A stretch of DNA of 9,502 bases from Nitrospira sp. UBA2083 (GCA_002331625.1 DCZN01000036.1:34715-44216), one strand, 5' to 3'. Positions 1 to 7,748 are shown, numbered from the stretch's first letter. Translations and numbers: made by a program. Notes: generated from the letters alone by a model not told the origin.

Positions 1-586
1 CGGCAAAGAAGAGCGCCTTTCCGTTCTTGAAGTAATGGTTCGCCAGGATATGGTATTCGATGTTGTGTTCCAGCCACAGAGCTTGTAGACACAAACTTTC
101 CAACCATTCCGTCTTGACTCTTGCAGGTTCTTTCAAGAAGAACTTGATCCAATTGACGATACGAAGCGACACCGTGTACGGCTCCCAGGCATCGGCAGTC
201 CCCGGTGGATTGGTGGGGATCCAGTGGCTGATCAGTTGGCACTTGCTCTCCAATGACCGGTCTTCAGCCAGCAGGTAGTCGAAGTACTGCAGGTTATAGC
301 GCCAGAGCTTGGGCATCTCGGAACTTTTCCAGTCAATGGCACTGTCAATGAAGGTCTTTGTGACGTTGAGAAACCGAAATTCGGTGTCAAACCCGGAGGG
401 CCTTGCTGGTATGGGATCGCACAGGATGCGCACACCTTGGCGGAGAACGATAGCGCCGCTGTTTAACCGATGCCGTCCTGCGGGGAACAACCTGCGCAGA
501 ATCATGAATGCAATCTGAGTTAGCTTCAAATGGGAGGCAGTTCGAACGTACAGAAGCAGGCGATTTCCAAGTGGTGAGTTCTTCAT
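1..586 (-). CDS. Heparinase II/III family protein, N-terminal part (cut by window edge)
   Basis: Only the first 195 codons are present; the gene runs off the low-coordinate edge. The translation has the helical N-terminal domain seen in heparinase II/III and 'alginate lyase family' proteins of polysaccharide clusters. Visible blocks are PKLWRYNLQYFDYL at about residues 92-105, AWEPYTVSLRIVNWIKF at about 133-149 and EYHILANHYFKNGKALFFA at about 177-195. Such proteins are polysaccharide lyases or relatives acting on uronic-acid polymers. The catalytic tyrosine/histidine region and the C-terminal beta domain lie outside the window, so activity cannot be judged. I chose ATG at 586 because the residues after it (MKNSPLGNRLLLYVRTASHL) resemble family N-termini. 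An in-frame ATG at 637 also exists, and neither has a strong Shine-Dalgarno. It is the last visible gene of the cluster, 130 bases after the bi-domain oxidoreductase, a frequent partner. No signal peptide is evident in the visible N-terminus. Confidence 0.85.
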   Translation of the reverse strand, partial: MKNSPLGNRLLLYVRTASHLKLTQIAFMILRRLFPAGRHRLNSGAIVLRQGVRILCDPIPARPSGFDTEFRFLNVTKTFIDSAIDWKSSEMPKLWRYNLQYFDYLLAEDRSLESKCQLISHWIPTNPPGTADAWEPYTVSLRIVNWIKFFLKEPARVKTEWLESLCLQALWLEHNIEYHILANHYFKNGKALFFA

Positions 587-687
587 CTGGCATACGCCAG
601 ACAGGCGCAACGATCCACCGTTTCCCGCCAATAACATCCTTCTACCAAAGATCTCACGTAATCGCCCAAAGCCAACGTTCCTAACAT
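583..687 (-). CDS. Possible 34-codon ORF overlapping the heparinase start
   Basis: The 130-base spacer between the bi-domain oxidoreductase and the heparinase-family gene holds a 34-codon frame. It begins MLGTLALGDYVRSLVEG and its TGA overlaps the downstream start as ATGA. The peptide is not recognisable, has no clear Shine-Dalgarno, and could be chance. If translated, it would feed ribosomes to the weakly initiated heparinase start by coupling. I see no terminator hairpin or convincing promoter in the rest of the spacer. Confidence 0.15.
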   Translation of the reverse strand: MLGTLALGDYVRSLVEGCYWRETVDRCACLAYAR

Positions 688-716
688 AGGCTCAACAACC
701 AGACCGTGATCCTGAC

Positions 717-2873
717 TTATTTGATCCGATCCAGCACTTCAAAACTCACCCGGGCCACTTCCACTAACTCGTCAAACGGAATCGGTGAAGGCCCGCCAGT
801 TCTGATGGCATCCACAAACGAGGCAACGCAAGCCACCTGCCCCTTGTCCTGCCGCCAAAGATTCATTGTGCCACATCCCGGCCACCCATAGGCCCTCATC
901 CGGCGAAAGTTGTCTAACTGCACGATCCTCCCGGCACAAAACACTTCCAACCGCTCTTTGGGGAAAGATTTATGGCCGTTGGCGAAATAATGAATCGTCC
1001 CGAACGACCCATCGGCAAAGCCGAGATTGATACTGACCTTGTCATCGTATATTGCCACACCCGGCACCCGCCCCATCCCAATTGCTTGCACCGAGACAAT
1101 TGGTGCATTGGCCAGGAATCGGAGCAGATCAATAAAATGGCATCCTTCCCCGATGATACGCACACCGCCCACGGTTTTGTCCTGCGTCCAATGTTCGGCA
1201 GGAATTGCACCAGCATTGACGGTCATGATGAAACTCTTAGGCTCCATGATCGTAGACAGCAAGGATTTGAGCTTCTCAACCTGTGGAGCAAAACGGCGGT
1301 TAAAGCCAACCATCAACAGCGGTCCTCCGATGGGTGGCGAGGCGGAAACCTCATATGCCGCATGGTATGTCCGCTCAATCTCGCTAAGCTCTTCGCACGT
1401 AAGCGCCAGCGGCTTCTCACAAAACACATGTTTACCGCGCTTAAGCGCCTCGCAAACATACCGAGCATGATTATCATGACGCGTGGTAACAACAACCGTG
1501 TTGACGTCGGGATCATCGAGCAACGCCGAGCTGTCGGTGGTAGCTTCCTGAAACCCATACTTCTTTCCGGCATGGACGCCGCTCACGCCAGTGGCAGAGG
1601 CCACCGATTTCATCACCGCACCAGTCTTCTTCAGCGCGGGGATCAACACCTGTGTCGCGTAATTCCCTGAGCCGATGACCCCTATCTTTACCTTATCGTC
1701 ATGACGGACGGTCTGGGTAAACTTGACCGTACGGTTCATAAGCTCGGTTTCAGATTTTTCCTCAGCACCAGGATATTGCAAGACAATCCCGAGCGAGCTC
1801 TTTCCGTTCCCAAGCAACTCATAGGCTTGAGTAGCCTGTTCGAAAGGGAACCGGTGGGAGATCAGCGGCACAACGTTTAGTCGTCCATCGGCTAGCATAT
1901 CTAAGATCGCTTCGAAGTTCCGCTGCTCCGTCCATCGAACAAAACCATAGGGATAATCCTGCCCATTTTCCTCGTAGAGAGGGTCATAACGACCAGGGCC
2001 GTAAGAACATGAGACCTGGAAAGTCAGTTCCTTTTCGTAAAAATCAGTGCGGGACAATTCAAGCCCAGCGACACCAACCAGCACAATACGCCCACGCTTG
2101 CGACACATGAGAGCGGCTTGATGCATGGGTTCATTGCTCTTCGTGGAGGCTGTGATGAGCACCCCATCAACGCCTCGCCCGCGCGAGAAAGCCAGCGCCG
2201 CCGCGACAGGGTCGCCTCCGTGCGAAAGATCAACGACCTCAGCCCCAAATCCACGAGCCAGCTCCAGTTTCTCTGCATCGAAATCGATCCCAAGTACCCG
2301 ACAACCATGGGCCCGTAGGAGCTGGACGGCAATGAGACCAATCAATCCCAATCCCGTCACGACGATGGTCTCGCCCAACGTTGGGCCAATCAGCCGGATT
2401 CCCTGCAATGCGATTGCTCCTATCACGGTAAATGCTGCCGCATCATCACTCACAGAATCCGGCACTCGTGCACATAGATTCTTGGGCACACAGACTACCT
2501 CGGCGTGCTTTCCATTCGAGACCACCCGATCGCCCACCGAAAAGCCAGCAACTCCTTGACCAACTTCAAGTACCGTCCCCACATTGCAATATCCCATCGG
2601 CAGCGGTTGGTCCAATTTGTTGCGAACCGCTTCAAGAGTAGGGACGACCCCGTCCGTCTTGATCTTCTCCATCACCATTCGAACTTTTTCTGGTTGCTGG
2701 CGTGCCTTGTCGAGCAGGTTTGCCTTGCCGAATTCGACCAGCATGCGCTCGGTCCCTACCGACACAAGCGACCGGGTGGTCCGAACCAGAAGGTGATTTT
2801 CTCTAACCCTCGGGCTCGGGATATCGGCCAAGCTGGTTTCACCCGACGCCAGGTTTTGCAAGATCTGTCTCAT
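717..2873 (-). CDS. Bi-domain oxidoreductase: Zn-type alcohol dehydrogenase fused to Gfo/Idh/MocA dehydrogenase
   Basis: A 718-residue cytoplasmic two-part enzyme. Residues 1 to about 370 are a medium-chain alcohol dehydrogenase-type domain: VGDRVV at 113-118, nucleotide-binding GLGLIG at 174-179, and the acidic end of the second Rossmann strand near D197. Residues from about 393 form a Gfo/Idh/MocA domain: GVIGSGNYA at 398-406, the catalytic-type EKP at 486-488, and EGCHFIDL at 576-583 with the conserved histidine and aspartate. The fusion is a known architecture in surface-polysaccharide loci, where it is presumed to oxidise or epimerise a nucleotide sugar or inositol-like substrate using NAD(P); the substrate is not known. 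The usual zinc-binding GHE-type motif of classical alcohol dehydrogenases is not evident in the first half, so its chemistry may differ. The ATG follows the upstream TAA directly, with GAGG five bases before it inside the PaaK-like gene, so the two are almost certainly translationally coupled. Confidence 0.93.
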   Translation of the reverse strand: MRQILQNLASGETSLADIPSPRVRENHLLVRTTRSLVSVGTERMLVEFGKANLLDKARQQPEKVRMVMEKIKTDGVVPTLEAVRNKLDQPLPMGYCNVGTVLEVGQGVAGFSVGDRVVSNGKHAEVVCVPKNLCARVPDSVSDDAAAFTVIGAIALQGIRLIGPTLGETIVVTGLGLIGLIAVQLLRAHGCRVLGIDFDAEKLELARGFGAEVVDLSHGGDPVAAALAFSRGRGVDGVLITASTKSNEPMHQAALMCRKRGRIVLVGVAGLELSRTDFYEKELTFQVSCSYGPGRYDPLYEENGQDYPYGFVRWTEQRNFEAILDMLADGRLNVVPLISHRFPFEQATQAYELLGNGKSSLGIVLQYPGAEEKSETELMNRTVKFTQTVRHDDKVKIGVIGSGNYATQVLIPALKKTGAVMKSVASATGVSGVHAGKKYGFQEATTDSSALLDDPDVNTVVVTTRHDNHARYVCEALKRGKHVFCEKPLALTCEELSEIERTYHAAYEVSASPPIGGPLLMVGFNRRFAPQVEKLKSLLSTIMEPKSFIMTVNAGAIPAEHWTQDKTVGGVRIIGEGCHFIDLLRFLANAPIVSVQAIGMGRVPGVAIYDDKVSINLGFADGSFGTIHYFANGHKSFPKERLEVFCAGRIVQLDNFRRMRAYGWPGCGTMNLWRQDKGQVACVASFVDAIRTGGPSPIPFDELVEVARVSFEVLDRIK

Positions 2874-4235
2874 TTACACCTCGCTCACGACAAAGCGAAG
2901 TTTCCCGGTCCGGCTACGTTCGAGAGACGGAAGGTATTCCACCTTTACCCTCACTTCCTGCCCCACACGCTTTTGTGCTTCATATAGAAGGCGTCGCTCC
3001 GTATCAATGCTATAATTGTCTCTCTTGACGACTCTAAAGATGAGCGTCTCACGATTCGGTTGATAAATTTGAGCCTCTCTGATCTCGGTTAAATCCTTAA
3101 AAATATGGTCCAGCCTGCCTAACCGTGCCCCAGATGGCAGAACAACATAATCCTCTCTCCTGCCGTCAATGGATTCAACAACACGGCCAGTCATCCGACA
3201 GGTTGGTCGCATCACCGTGCAATGCAAAAGATCGCCGGTATCATAGCGAATCAATGGAAATGCTGGATTACTCCAATTGGTTCCCACAATGCGATACACA
3301 TCCGGATAATCATCATGCGGAACGAATTCCACCAACGAAAAATCTTCATCCACATGTAAATGTCCGCTCGGACATTCCGAAATATTCGCCACAGATTCCG
3401 CTTGTCCGTAATGCTGGCGCACAGGACAACTAAACGCCTTTTGGATCAAATTCTTTTGCTGGGGAAGCAAACTCTCAGCTCCGGTAGTAATCACTAACGG
3501 AGTTTTTTGCAATGGCTTTCCTCTTTCCAATAAATAACTCGCGAGAAGTGAAAGCAGTGACGGGTACCCATGAAGCCAGGGAGGCGAATACTTATCAAGA
3601 GCCGCAAGATATTCTTCTGCCGTACTATCAGAGAGATGATACCCACTGAACAGAATCTGCCTGCCAGAATAATTAAGCCTCCAGAACGGCGGGCGAGATT
3701 GTCCCAACGGGACTACTGACCGACCACCAAAATACCCGCACCACGTATCTTGGGTGATGTTGTGCCACTCTCGATATCGCCACCACACAGCCCACCGTTC
3801 CTTCTCCGCAGCCGCAGTTTCCCAAAAGACCAGACCGCTACCAGTAGTCCCACTCGTATGGCTTGAAAGAAGGCTGCCTTCCCCAATGTTAGGATTAAGA
3901 ATCTTGCCTGCCTGATCCTGCACCTCCATTTTTGTCAAGACTGGAAGCTTTTTCAGCTCCTCTTCGAGATTTGTGGCCAACGCATCTACCCCATATTGTT
4001 TAAATCGTTCTTCCCAGAATGGACAGTGGCGAGCTGCATCAACATGCCCCAGAAGACGAGACCTCCTAAGCTCACCACATGTAGAGGCCGTGGCTGTCGG
4101 ATATCCGCGAAGGTTATTCTTGATTACTTCGAAACTTCTATTATATCGACGCGTCGTAAGCCTCCATCCCTCTAGCGAACAAGCCACGTTCTGAAGTGCC
4201 ACCGGAAGGTACCTATAGACATCCTCGGAATTCAT
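2874..4235 (-). CDS. PaaK/CapK-like adenylate-forming enzyme (phenylacetate-CoA ligase family)
   Basis: A 453-residue member of the ANL superfamily, close to phenylacetate-CoA ligase, coenzyme F390 synthetase and CapK proteins found in capsule loci. Motifs are in the expected order: ATP-phosphate loop SSHTSGTTGSG at 124-134, HYGQAE at 275-280, adenylate-binding RYDTGD at 330-335, and the C-terminal RTGKLRF at 442-448 with the lysine (K445) that normally completes adenylation. All key residues look intact, so an active acyl-adenylating enzyme is likely. The acid it activates, and whether the acceptor is CoA, an amine or a sugar, cannot be seen. The reading frame could open at a TTG at 4265, overlapping the methyltransferase. 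I prefer ATG at 4235, eight bases after the upstream stop, because MNSEDVYRYLPVALQNVACSL fits the family N-terminus. The Shine-Dalgarno is weak (AAAGTAG region), suggesting coupling to the methyltransferase. The stop abuts the next start. Confidence 0.9.
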   Translation of the reverse strand: MNSEDVYRYLPVALQNVACSLEGWRLTTRRYNRSFEVIKNNLRGYPTATASTCGELRRSRLLGHVDAARHCPFWEERFKQYGVDALATNLEEELKKLPVLTKMEVQDQAGKILNPNIGEGSLLSSHTSGTTGSGLVFWETAAAEKERWAVWWRYREWHNITQDTWCGYFGGRSVVPLGQSRPPFWRLNYSGRQILFSGYHLSDSTAEEYLAALDKYSPPWLHGYPSLLSLLASYLLERGKPLQKTPLVITTGAESLLPQQKNLIQKAFSCPVRQHYGQAESVANISECPSGHLHVDEDFSLVEFVPHDDYPDVYRIVGTNWSNPAFPLIRYDTGDLLHCTVMRPTCRMTGRVVESIDGRREDYVVLPSGARLGRLDHIFKDLTEIREAQIYQPNRETLIFRVVKRDNYSIDTERRLLYEAQKRVGQEVRVKVEYLPSLERSRTGKLRFVVSEV

Positions 4236-4243
4236 AGTGCTAA

Positions 4244-5077
4244 CTACTTTGTGGCAAGTGCGCAAAGCCAGATACTGTCAGCCGAGACGGGAGTCACAAA
4301 AGCAAAATCTTTATGATTATATCTTTGTCCGCCACCCATCCAACGGTGAAGCGGTTCTAGCCGAAGAACTTTCCAGGCAATACGGATTGGGTCGGCCCAG
4401 TACCACTCTCCTAGAACTCCATAGTCCTTGATATTTCTGGCCACAATTTCTTGTTGCATCCTAAACAAACGCTCGCTCACAAAGCGTTGTCCCCAAATCT
4501 CAACTTTGGAGAAATGCCGCTTGAGCATCGCGCGAAATTCGGGCAGGTTGTATTCCTTGATATGAGTGTGATTGACAGGAGACGGTTCGAAGTCTAACGA
4601 AAACACAGGGCGGTTTGGCGTAGAAATGAACGCAACCCCATCAGCTCGAAGATGCCGACATATGGTATCAAGAAGTAGATCTGGCTTATTTACATGCTCA
4701 ATGACTTCGCAACATAGGACGGTGTCCCAAGACTCGCTTCCACAATCGAGAACTTCACTGCAAACATCCCCTTGTACAAATGAACCGGCAGGATACGCCT
4801 GCACAGCATAAGCAACTGAAGTTTCTGATATATCCACACCCAGTACATCTGCCGATCCAAGTTTATGCTTGGCGTACGCGTAGTTAAATCCAGTCCCGCA
4901 GCCGAGATCCAAAACCGACTTGCCTGCAAGACCAACCCGCTCTCCAATAAATCTCATTCTCGATATCTGTTCCTGAACCATCATTGCAGGATCATCGTCC
5001 AGATCACCCCCAGGCAATCGAGGAATTGCACGTCCAGAACCCACGCGTTCATCGTATCCTTGCCTCAAGCTACTCAT
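4244..5077 (-). CDS. Class I SAM-dependent methyltransferase
   Basis: A 277-residue soluble methyltransferase of the UbiG/Methyltransf_11 type. It shows the SAM-binding motif VLDLGCGTG at 55-63, the acidic strand-end VDIS at 81-84, GD at 103-104 before the adenine contact, EVIEHV at 124-129, STPN at 152-155, and a family-like NHTHIKEYN at 169-177. It probably O- or N-methylates a sugar or a precursor of the surface polymer; the acceptor is not predictable. The ATG at 5077 has GGTGAG six bases upstream, the best start signal of the four-gene downstream block. It lies 39 bases after the CapA-like gene and 8 bases before the preferred start of the PaaK-like gene, consistent with one operon. Confidence 0.92.
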   Translation of the reverse strand: MSSLRQGYDERVGSGRAIPRLPGGDLDDDPAMMVQEQISRMRFIGERVGLAGKSVLDLGCGTGFNYAYAKHKLGSADVLGVDISETSVAYAVQAYPAGSFVQGDVCSEVLDCGSESWDTVLCCEVIEHVNKPDLLLDTICRHLRADGVAFISTPNRPVFSLDFEPSPVNHTHIKEYNLPEFRAMLKRHFSKVEIWGQRFVSERLFRMQQEIVARNIKDYGVLGEWYWADPIRIAWKVLRLEPLHRWMGGGQRYNHKDFAFVTPVSADSIWLCALATK

Positions 5078-5116
5078 GGTCTTCTCACCATCTATTTATT
5101 CTTCAATTTTCTCTGC

Positions 5117-6175
5117 TCAGCGCAATTCACTTTTCCAGTTGGCGGTCACCGCGGTCGAAATCAAGAAATGCCTGCTTTTTACCCACATATTCTTGATCTT
5201 GTTGATAAGGTGCGAATTGGAGTTTTCATAAATCGGAAGAAGAAGCTTCTTTCGGCGATGCTCCTTAAACCATTTCACATAATCCCGATGGTTCATACCA
5301 GCAAACGGGGTCAGTTCTTCCATCTTGACAGAGTCTCGCAAATCTTCGGACATTTCGAAATCGACCGATTTGGTCTCACGATTATATGCGAACCAATGGC
5401 ACTTCATCTTTCTGGGAGTGGACGGTGCCCATTCAAACGCCAGCTGTCTGAGGGCAAAATCAGGAAACCTCAAGTTTCGACCGAATACCATTCCTTCGGG
5501 CAAAAACCAGTTACCCAGTCCATAAACGACGGGGCATCCTTGATAGATCTCGATTCCCTGTACGCAATGGCTGTGACAGCCGATCACTGCGGAAACTCCA
5601 TGTTCGATGGCCATATAGGCAATTTGTCGATGCATCGGCTGCGGGTATAGCTCGAGTTCATAGTTCCAATGCATCAGCAACACTATCGGCTTCCCAGAAA
5701 AAATCGTTGTAGCTTTCCTTATGCCGTCTAGAACTGAACCTCTCTCAAGAGGATTGACGCCGGGTCTCTGTGTCGATGCTATCCGACATCCAATGGTGTC
5801 CCAACCGAAACCGAGGAATACAACGTCGCCTTCTTGATCCTTAAGAAGCACGGGGCTTGATGCTTCTTTGAGTGACTCTCCCGCACCGCAAGAGAGGACC
5901 CCATACTTTTTCAACGCATCAATCGTTGTCCTTGGAGAACGATTAAAGTCGGTAATATGGTTATTCGCGAGCGATACTAAACGGACATTATTCCTGCGAA
6001 GATACGCGAGCACAGCCCCGTCATTGTAAAGACTCGTGCCTCGAGGCACTCCCTCCTCTAGGACAATTGCACCTTCAAGATTCGCAATGACTGAGTTATT
6101 GCTGAAATGGTCATTAATCTCTGGTAGAGATTTCCACGCCCCTATTGGGACAGCTATATCTCCCACGAAAAACAT
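5117..6175 (-). CDS. CapA-family protein (metallophosphatase fold, capsule/poly-gamma-glutamate type)
   Basis: A 352-residue protein of the CapA/PgsA superfamily. The calcineurin-like metal site is readable: FVGDI at 3-7 (D6), NLEG at 32-35, ANNH at 70-73, MHWNYEL at 168-174 (H169), and GCHSH at 199-203. GLGNW follows at 219-223. CapA-like proteins take part in capsular poly-gamma-glutamate synthesis or in modifying surface polymers; their exact reaction is poorly defined. The protein begins directly on the first beta strand and has no signal peptide or N-terminal anchor, unlike membrane-bound PgsA, so it is probably cytoplasmic. The C-terminal tail (about 305-352) is rich in lysine and arginine. 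The ATG at 6175 lacks a well-placed Shine-Dalgarno: the nearest GGAAG is about 17 bases upstream, and an in-frame TAG lies ten codons before the start. It is the first gene after the insertion-sequence remnant. Confidence 0.88.
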   Translation of the reverse strand: MFFVGDIAVPIGAWKSLPEINDHFSNNSVIANLEGAIVLEEGVPRGTSLYNDGAVLAYLRRNNVRLVSLANNHITDFNRSPRTTIDALKKYGVLSCGAGESLKEASSPVLLKDQEGDVVFLGFGWDTIGCRIASTQRPGVNPLERGSVLDGIRKATTIFSGKPIVLLMHWNYELELYPQPMHRQIAYMAIEHGVSAVIGCHSHCVQGIEIYQGCPVVYGLGNWFLPEGMVFGRNLRFPDFALRQLAFEWAPSTPRKMKCHWFAYNRETKSVDFEMSEDLRDSVKMEELTPFAGMNHRDYVKWFKEHRRKKLLLPIYENSNSHLINKIKNMWVKSRHFLISTAVTANWKSELR

Positions 6176-6202
6176 GCGTCGTTGTGATTTCTTCCTACTC
6201 AG

Positions 6203-6214
6203 CTACAACTGCAT
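6203..6214 (-). other. Three-codon ORF (Met-Gln-Leu-stop) in frame with the CapA-like gene
   Basis: ATG CAG TTG TAG is preceded by GAGG at 6225-6222, a good seven-base spacing. The frame is the same as the CapA-like gene, whose ATG comes nine codons after the TAG. This may be an amber mutation that removed a 13-residue N-terminal extension, or a chance minimal ORF permitting reinitiation at 6175. A 10-base perfect palindrome, CCTCTAGAGG, covers 6222-6231 over the same Shine-Dalgarno. Confidence 0.25.
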
Positions 6215-6264
6215 TTCCTGACCTCTAGAGGCAAGCCCTTTAGTTCACGACAGCCTTCTAGTCA

Positions 6265-6579
6265 TCAACACGCCGCTCCACATCGAGCGCACCCACCACC
6301 GGCCAGTGGGCCGATGGCCGGAATGCTCTCAAGCAGCGAACGGCGGGGCTCCGGGATTACCACCAACCGTGTGGCGAGCTGCTGCTTGCCTACCAGCACC
6401 TCCTCGATACTGGTCATGAAGGAGTTTGATGGTTAGCCGCAGCGGCAGTGCCCTCCCGGCACCGCAAAAAACTTCGCTGGCAGCCGATAGCCTTCTTGCT
6501 ATGCGTAGCTCCGTATTGTGTTGACCAACGTAATATGCTTCCGCTGCAGTTGCCGCCTCCGTGTGGAGACGCCCTTCAT
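6265..6579 (-). pseudogene. Remnant of an IS110-type transposase
   Basis: The 400-base gap between the CapA-like gene and the glycosyltransferase is mostly filled by one continuous reading frame broken by two stops, TAG at 6501-6499 and TAA at 6435-6433. Conceptual translation gives STRRRQLQRKHITLVNTIRS, then QEGYRLPAKFF, and about 54 residues later RRSLLESIPAIGPLAG. These resemble the middle part of IS110/IS1111 transposases, where an arginine-rich 'RRxLVRxRTxLVNxIR' helix is followed by a short 'RLP..F' block and then the 'LLTIPGVGPLTA' hairpin region, at similar spacing. The N-terminal DEDD catalytic part and the C-terminal serine part are missing. The frame ends at TGA 6267-6265 after losing similarity near 6300. 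Its first ATG overlaps the glycosyltransferase stop. The stretch 6176-6264 holds only the CapA start region, and I see no intact IS ends. The assignment rests on motif resemblance by eye. Confidence 0.6.
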
Positions 6580-7748
6580 AGTTTTATTGCAACTGCTTGT
6601 AGAAACAGCGCACGGTTTGCCACAAGTAATGACGAATCATTAAGGCGATCTGTAGCAAAGTCCAATACCCGTTGACGCCAAGTAATCCTTTCACGCCGTA
6701 CTTTGTGCGATGCTTCTTCGATAGCCTCCAGGAAGGCAGCTTCTCCGTTTCCCAATGGTAAATCCCAACCGACCCCTTCAGAACGCAAATTGCGCCACGG
6801 AGTTTGGTCAGACAACAACACTGGAGTTCCCACAGAAAAAGCCTCTGCAATGACATGTCCATAGTTTTCGCCGCGAGTCGGAAGGAACAACAAGTCATAC
6901 TCCCTCAGTATCTTGCACACCTCGGAATGATCCGCCACGCCACGGTAACAGGCCGTTACATGATCGGGCAAGAACTGGATTTGGTCCTCACATTTCTTCC
7001 AATAATTTAGGTCATCCCAAATGCCCCAAATATCGAATTGAATTCGCACAGGAGTCTTGGCGAGCACCCTGAGTGCAAAATCCAGATTCTTCTTTCGGGA
7101 TATTCGAGACAAAAAGATGATGCGCAACGGTCCAGGTGTGTCAATTGCTTCCCGTGATGTCTCTTGTTGACGTGACTTTGAGGGAAGGTCTCGGGCAATG
7201 GCCAGCCTTACCGCTCCGCCAAATCGCCGACGGATGAGCTCCGCCTCATCCTCTGTGGAGGCATGCCAGACCACATTTCCATAGAGCCCGACGATTCGTG
7301 CGATAACAAGAAAAACCTCTTTCTTCCATTTTTTCACACTCAGAGCTCCCGGATAACATTCACCACGCGGAGCCACAACAATCGGTCTGGCCAGCGAACC
7401 CACGAGCTTCCGCGCAAGCAATGGCAGCAAGGAGTACATAGGATCAAAGAGGCTATTCAAATAGAGCACAGCGTGCGGTGTATCCCGTATCAGGCGCGCC
7501 CAAGTCAATAACTTGCGTCTCTCTGGAGAAACATAGTAGACGAAGGCCTTCCCCACACGTATCCATGCATCTTGAGTAATTCTAGGATATGGAACCACAT
7601 CGAGAAAATCACGGTCTGAAGTCACGATTCGAAACTCAAACTCATCGCCTAGTGCTTCAACCATGTTGGAAATTGATCGTACCGGACCTCCAGATTTAAA
7701 GCCTGGCAGGTAGTACTTGACAAAGGTGAGGATGGTTGGCTTATGCAT
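6576..7748 (-). CDS. GT4-family (GT-B fold) glycosyltransferase
   Basis: About 390 residues, the usual GT4 length. The N-terminal acceptor domain starts TILTFVKYYLPGFKSGGPV, with the glycine-rich loop typical of this family, and APRGE falls near 126-130. The donor domain begins around 208 with LRIIFLSRISRKKNLDFA, whose RK pair sits at the nucleotide-sugar diphosphate site, and has the EX7E motif ENYGHVIAE at about 294-302. It should transfer a sugar from an NDP-sugar to the growing lipid-linked repeat unit on the cytoplasmic face; donor and linkage are unknown. Start choice is uncertain. ATG at 7748 gives MHKPTILTFVKYY, which fits the family, and has GGAG about 15 bases upstream. An in-frame ATG at 7769 directly follows the TGA of a short leader frame with a strong Shine-Dalgarno. 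The C-terminus (QAVAIKL) ends exactly where the IS110 remnant begins, so the last few residues may have been created by that junction. Confidence 0.92.
   Translation of the reverse strand: MHKPTILTFVKYYLPGFKSGGPVRSISNMVEALGDEFEFRIVTSDRDFLDVVPYPRITQDAWIRVGKAFVYYVSPERRKLLTWARLIRDTPHAVLYLNSLFDPMYSLLPLLARKLVGSLARPIVVAPRGECYPGALSVKKWKKEVFLVIARIVGLYGNVVWHASTEDEAELIRRRFGGAVRLAIARDLPSKSRQQETSREAIDTPGPLRIIFLSRISRKKNLDFALRVLAKTPVRIQFDIWGIWDDLNYWKKCEDQIQFLPDHVTACYRGVADHSEVCKILREYDLLFLPTRGENYGHVIAEAFSVGTPVLLSDQTPWRNLRSEGVGWDLPLGNGEAAFLEAIEEASHKVRRERITWRQRVLDFATDRLNDSSLLVANRALFLQAVAIKL

Noticed and set aside
972..1670. 232-codon plus-strand open frame
   Set aside because: It is antisense to the Gfo/Idh/MocA half of the bi-domain oxidoreductase, and its composition is that of a shadow frame.
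4865..5650. 261-codon plus-strand open frame
   Set aside because: It lies antisense across the methyltransferase and CapA-like genes, both with clear motifs on the other strand, and its translation shows no recognisable domain.
6301..6430. Plus-strand frame through the insertion remnant (RDYHQPCGELLLAYQHLLD)
   Set aside because: It looks protein-like, but the minus-strand frame carries IS110-like blocks over a longer distance with consistent spacing, so the plus frame is probably its mirror.
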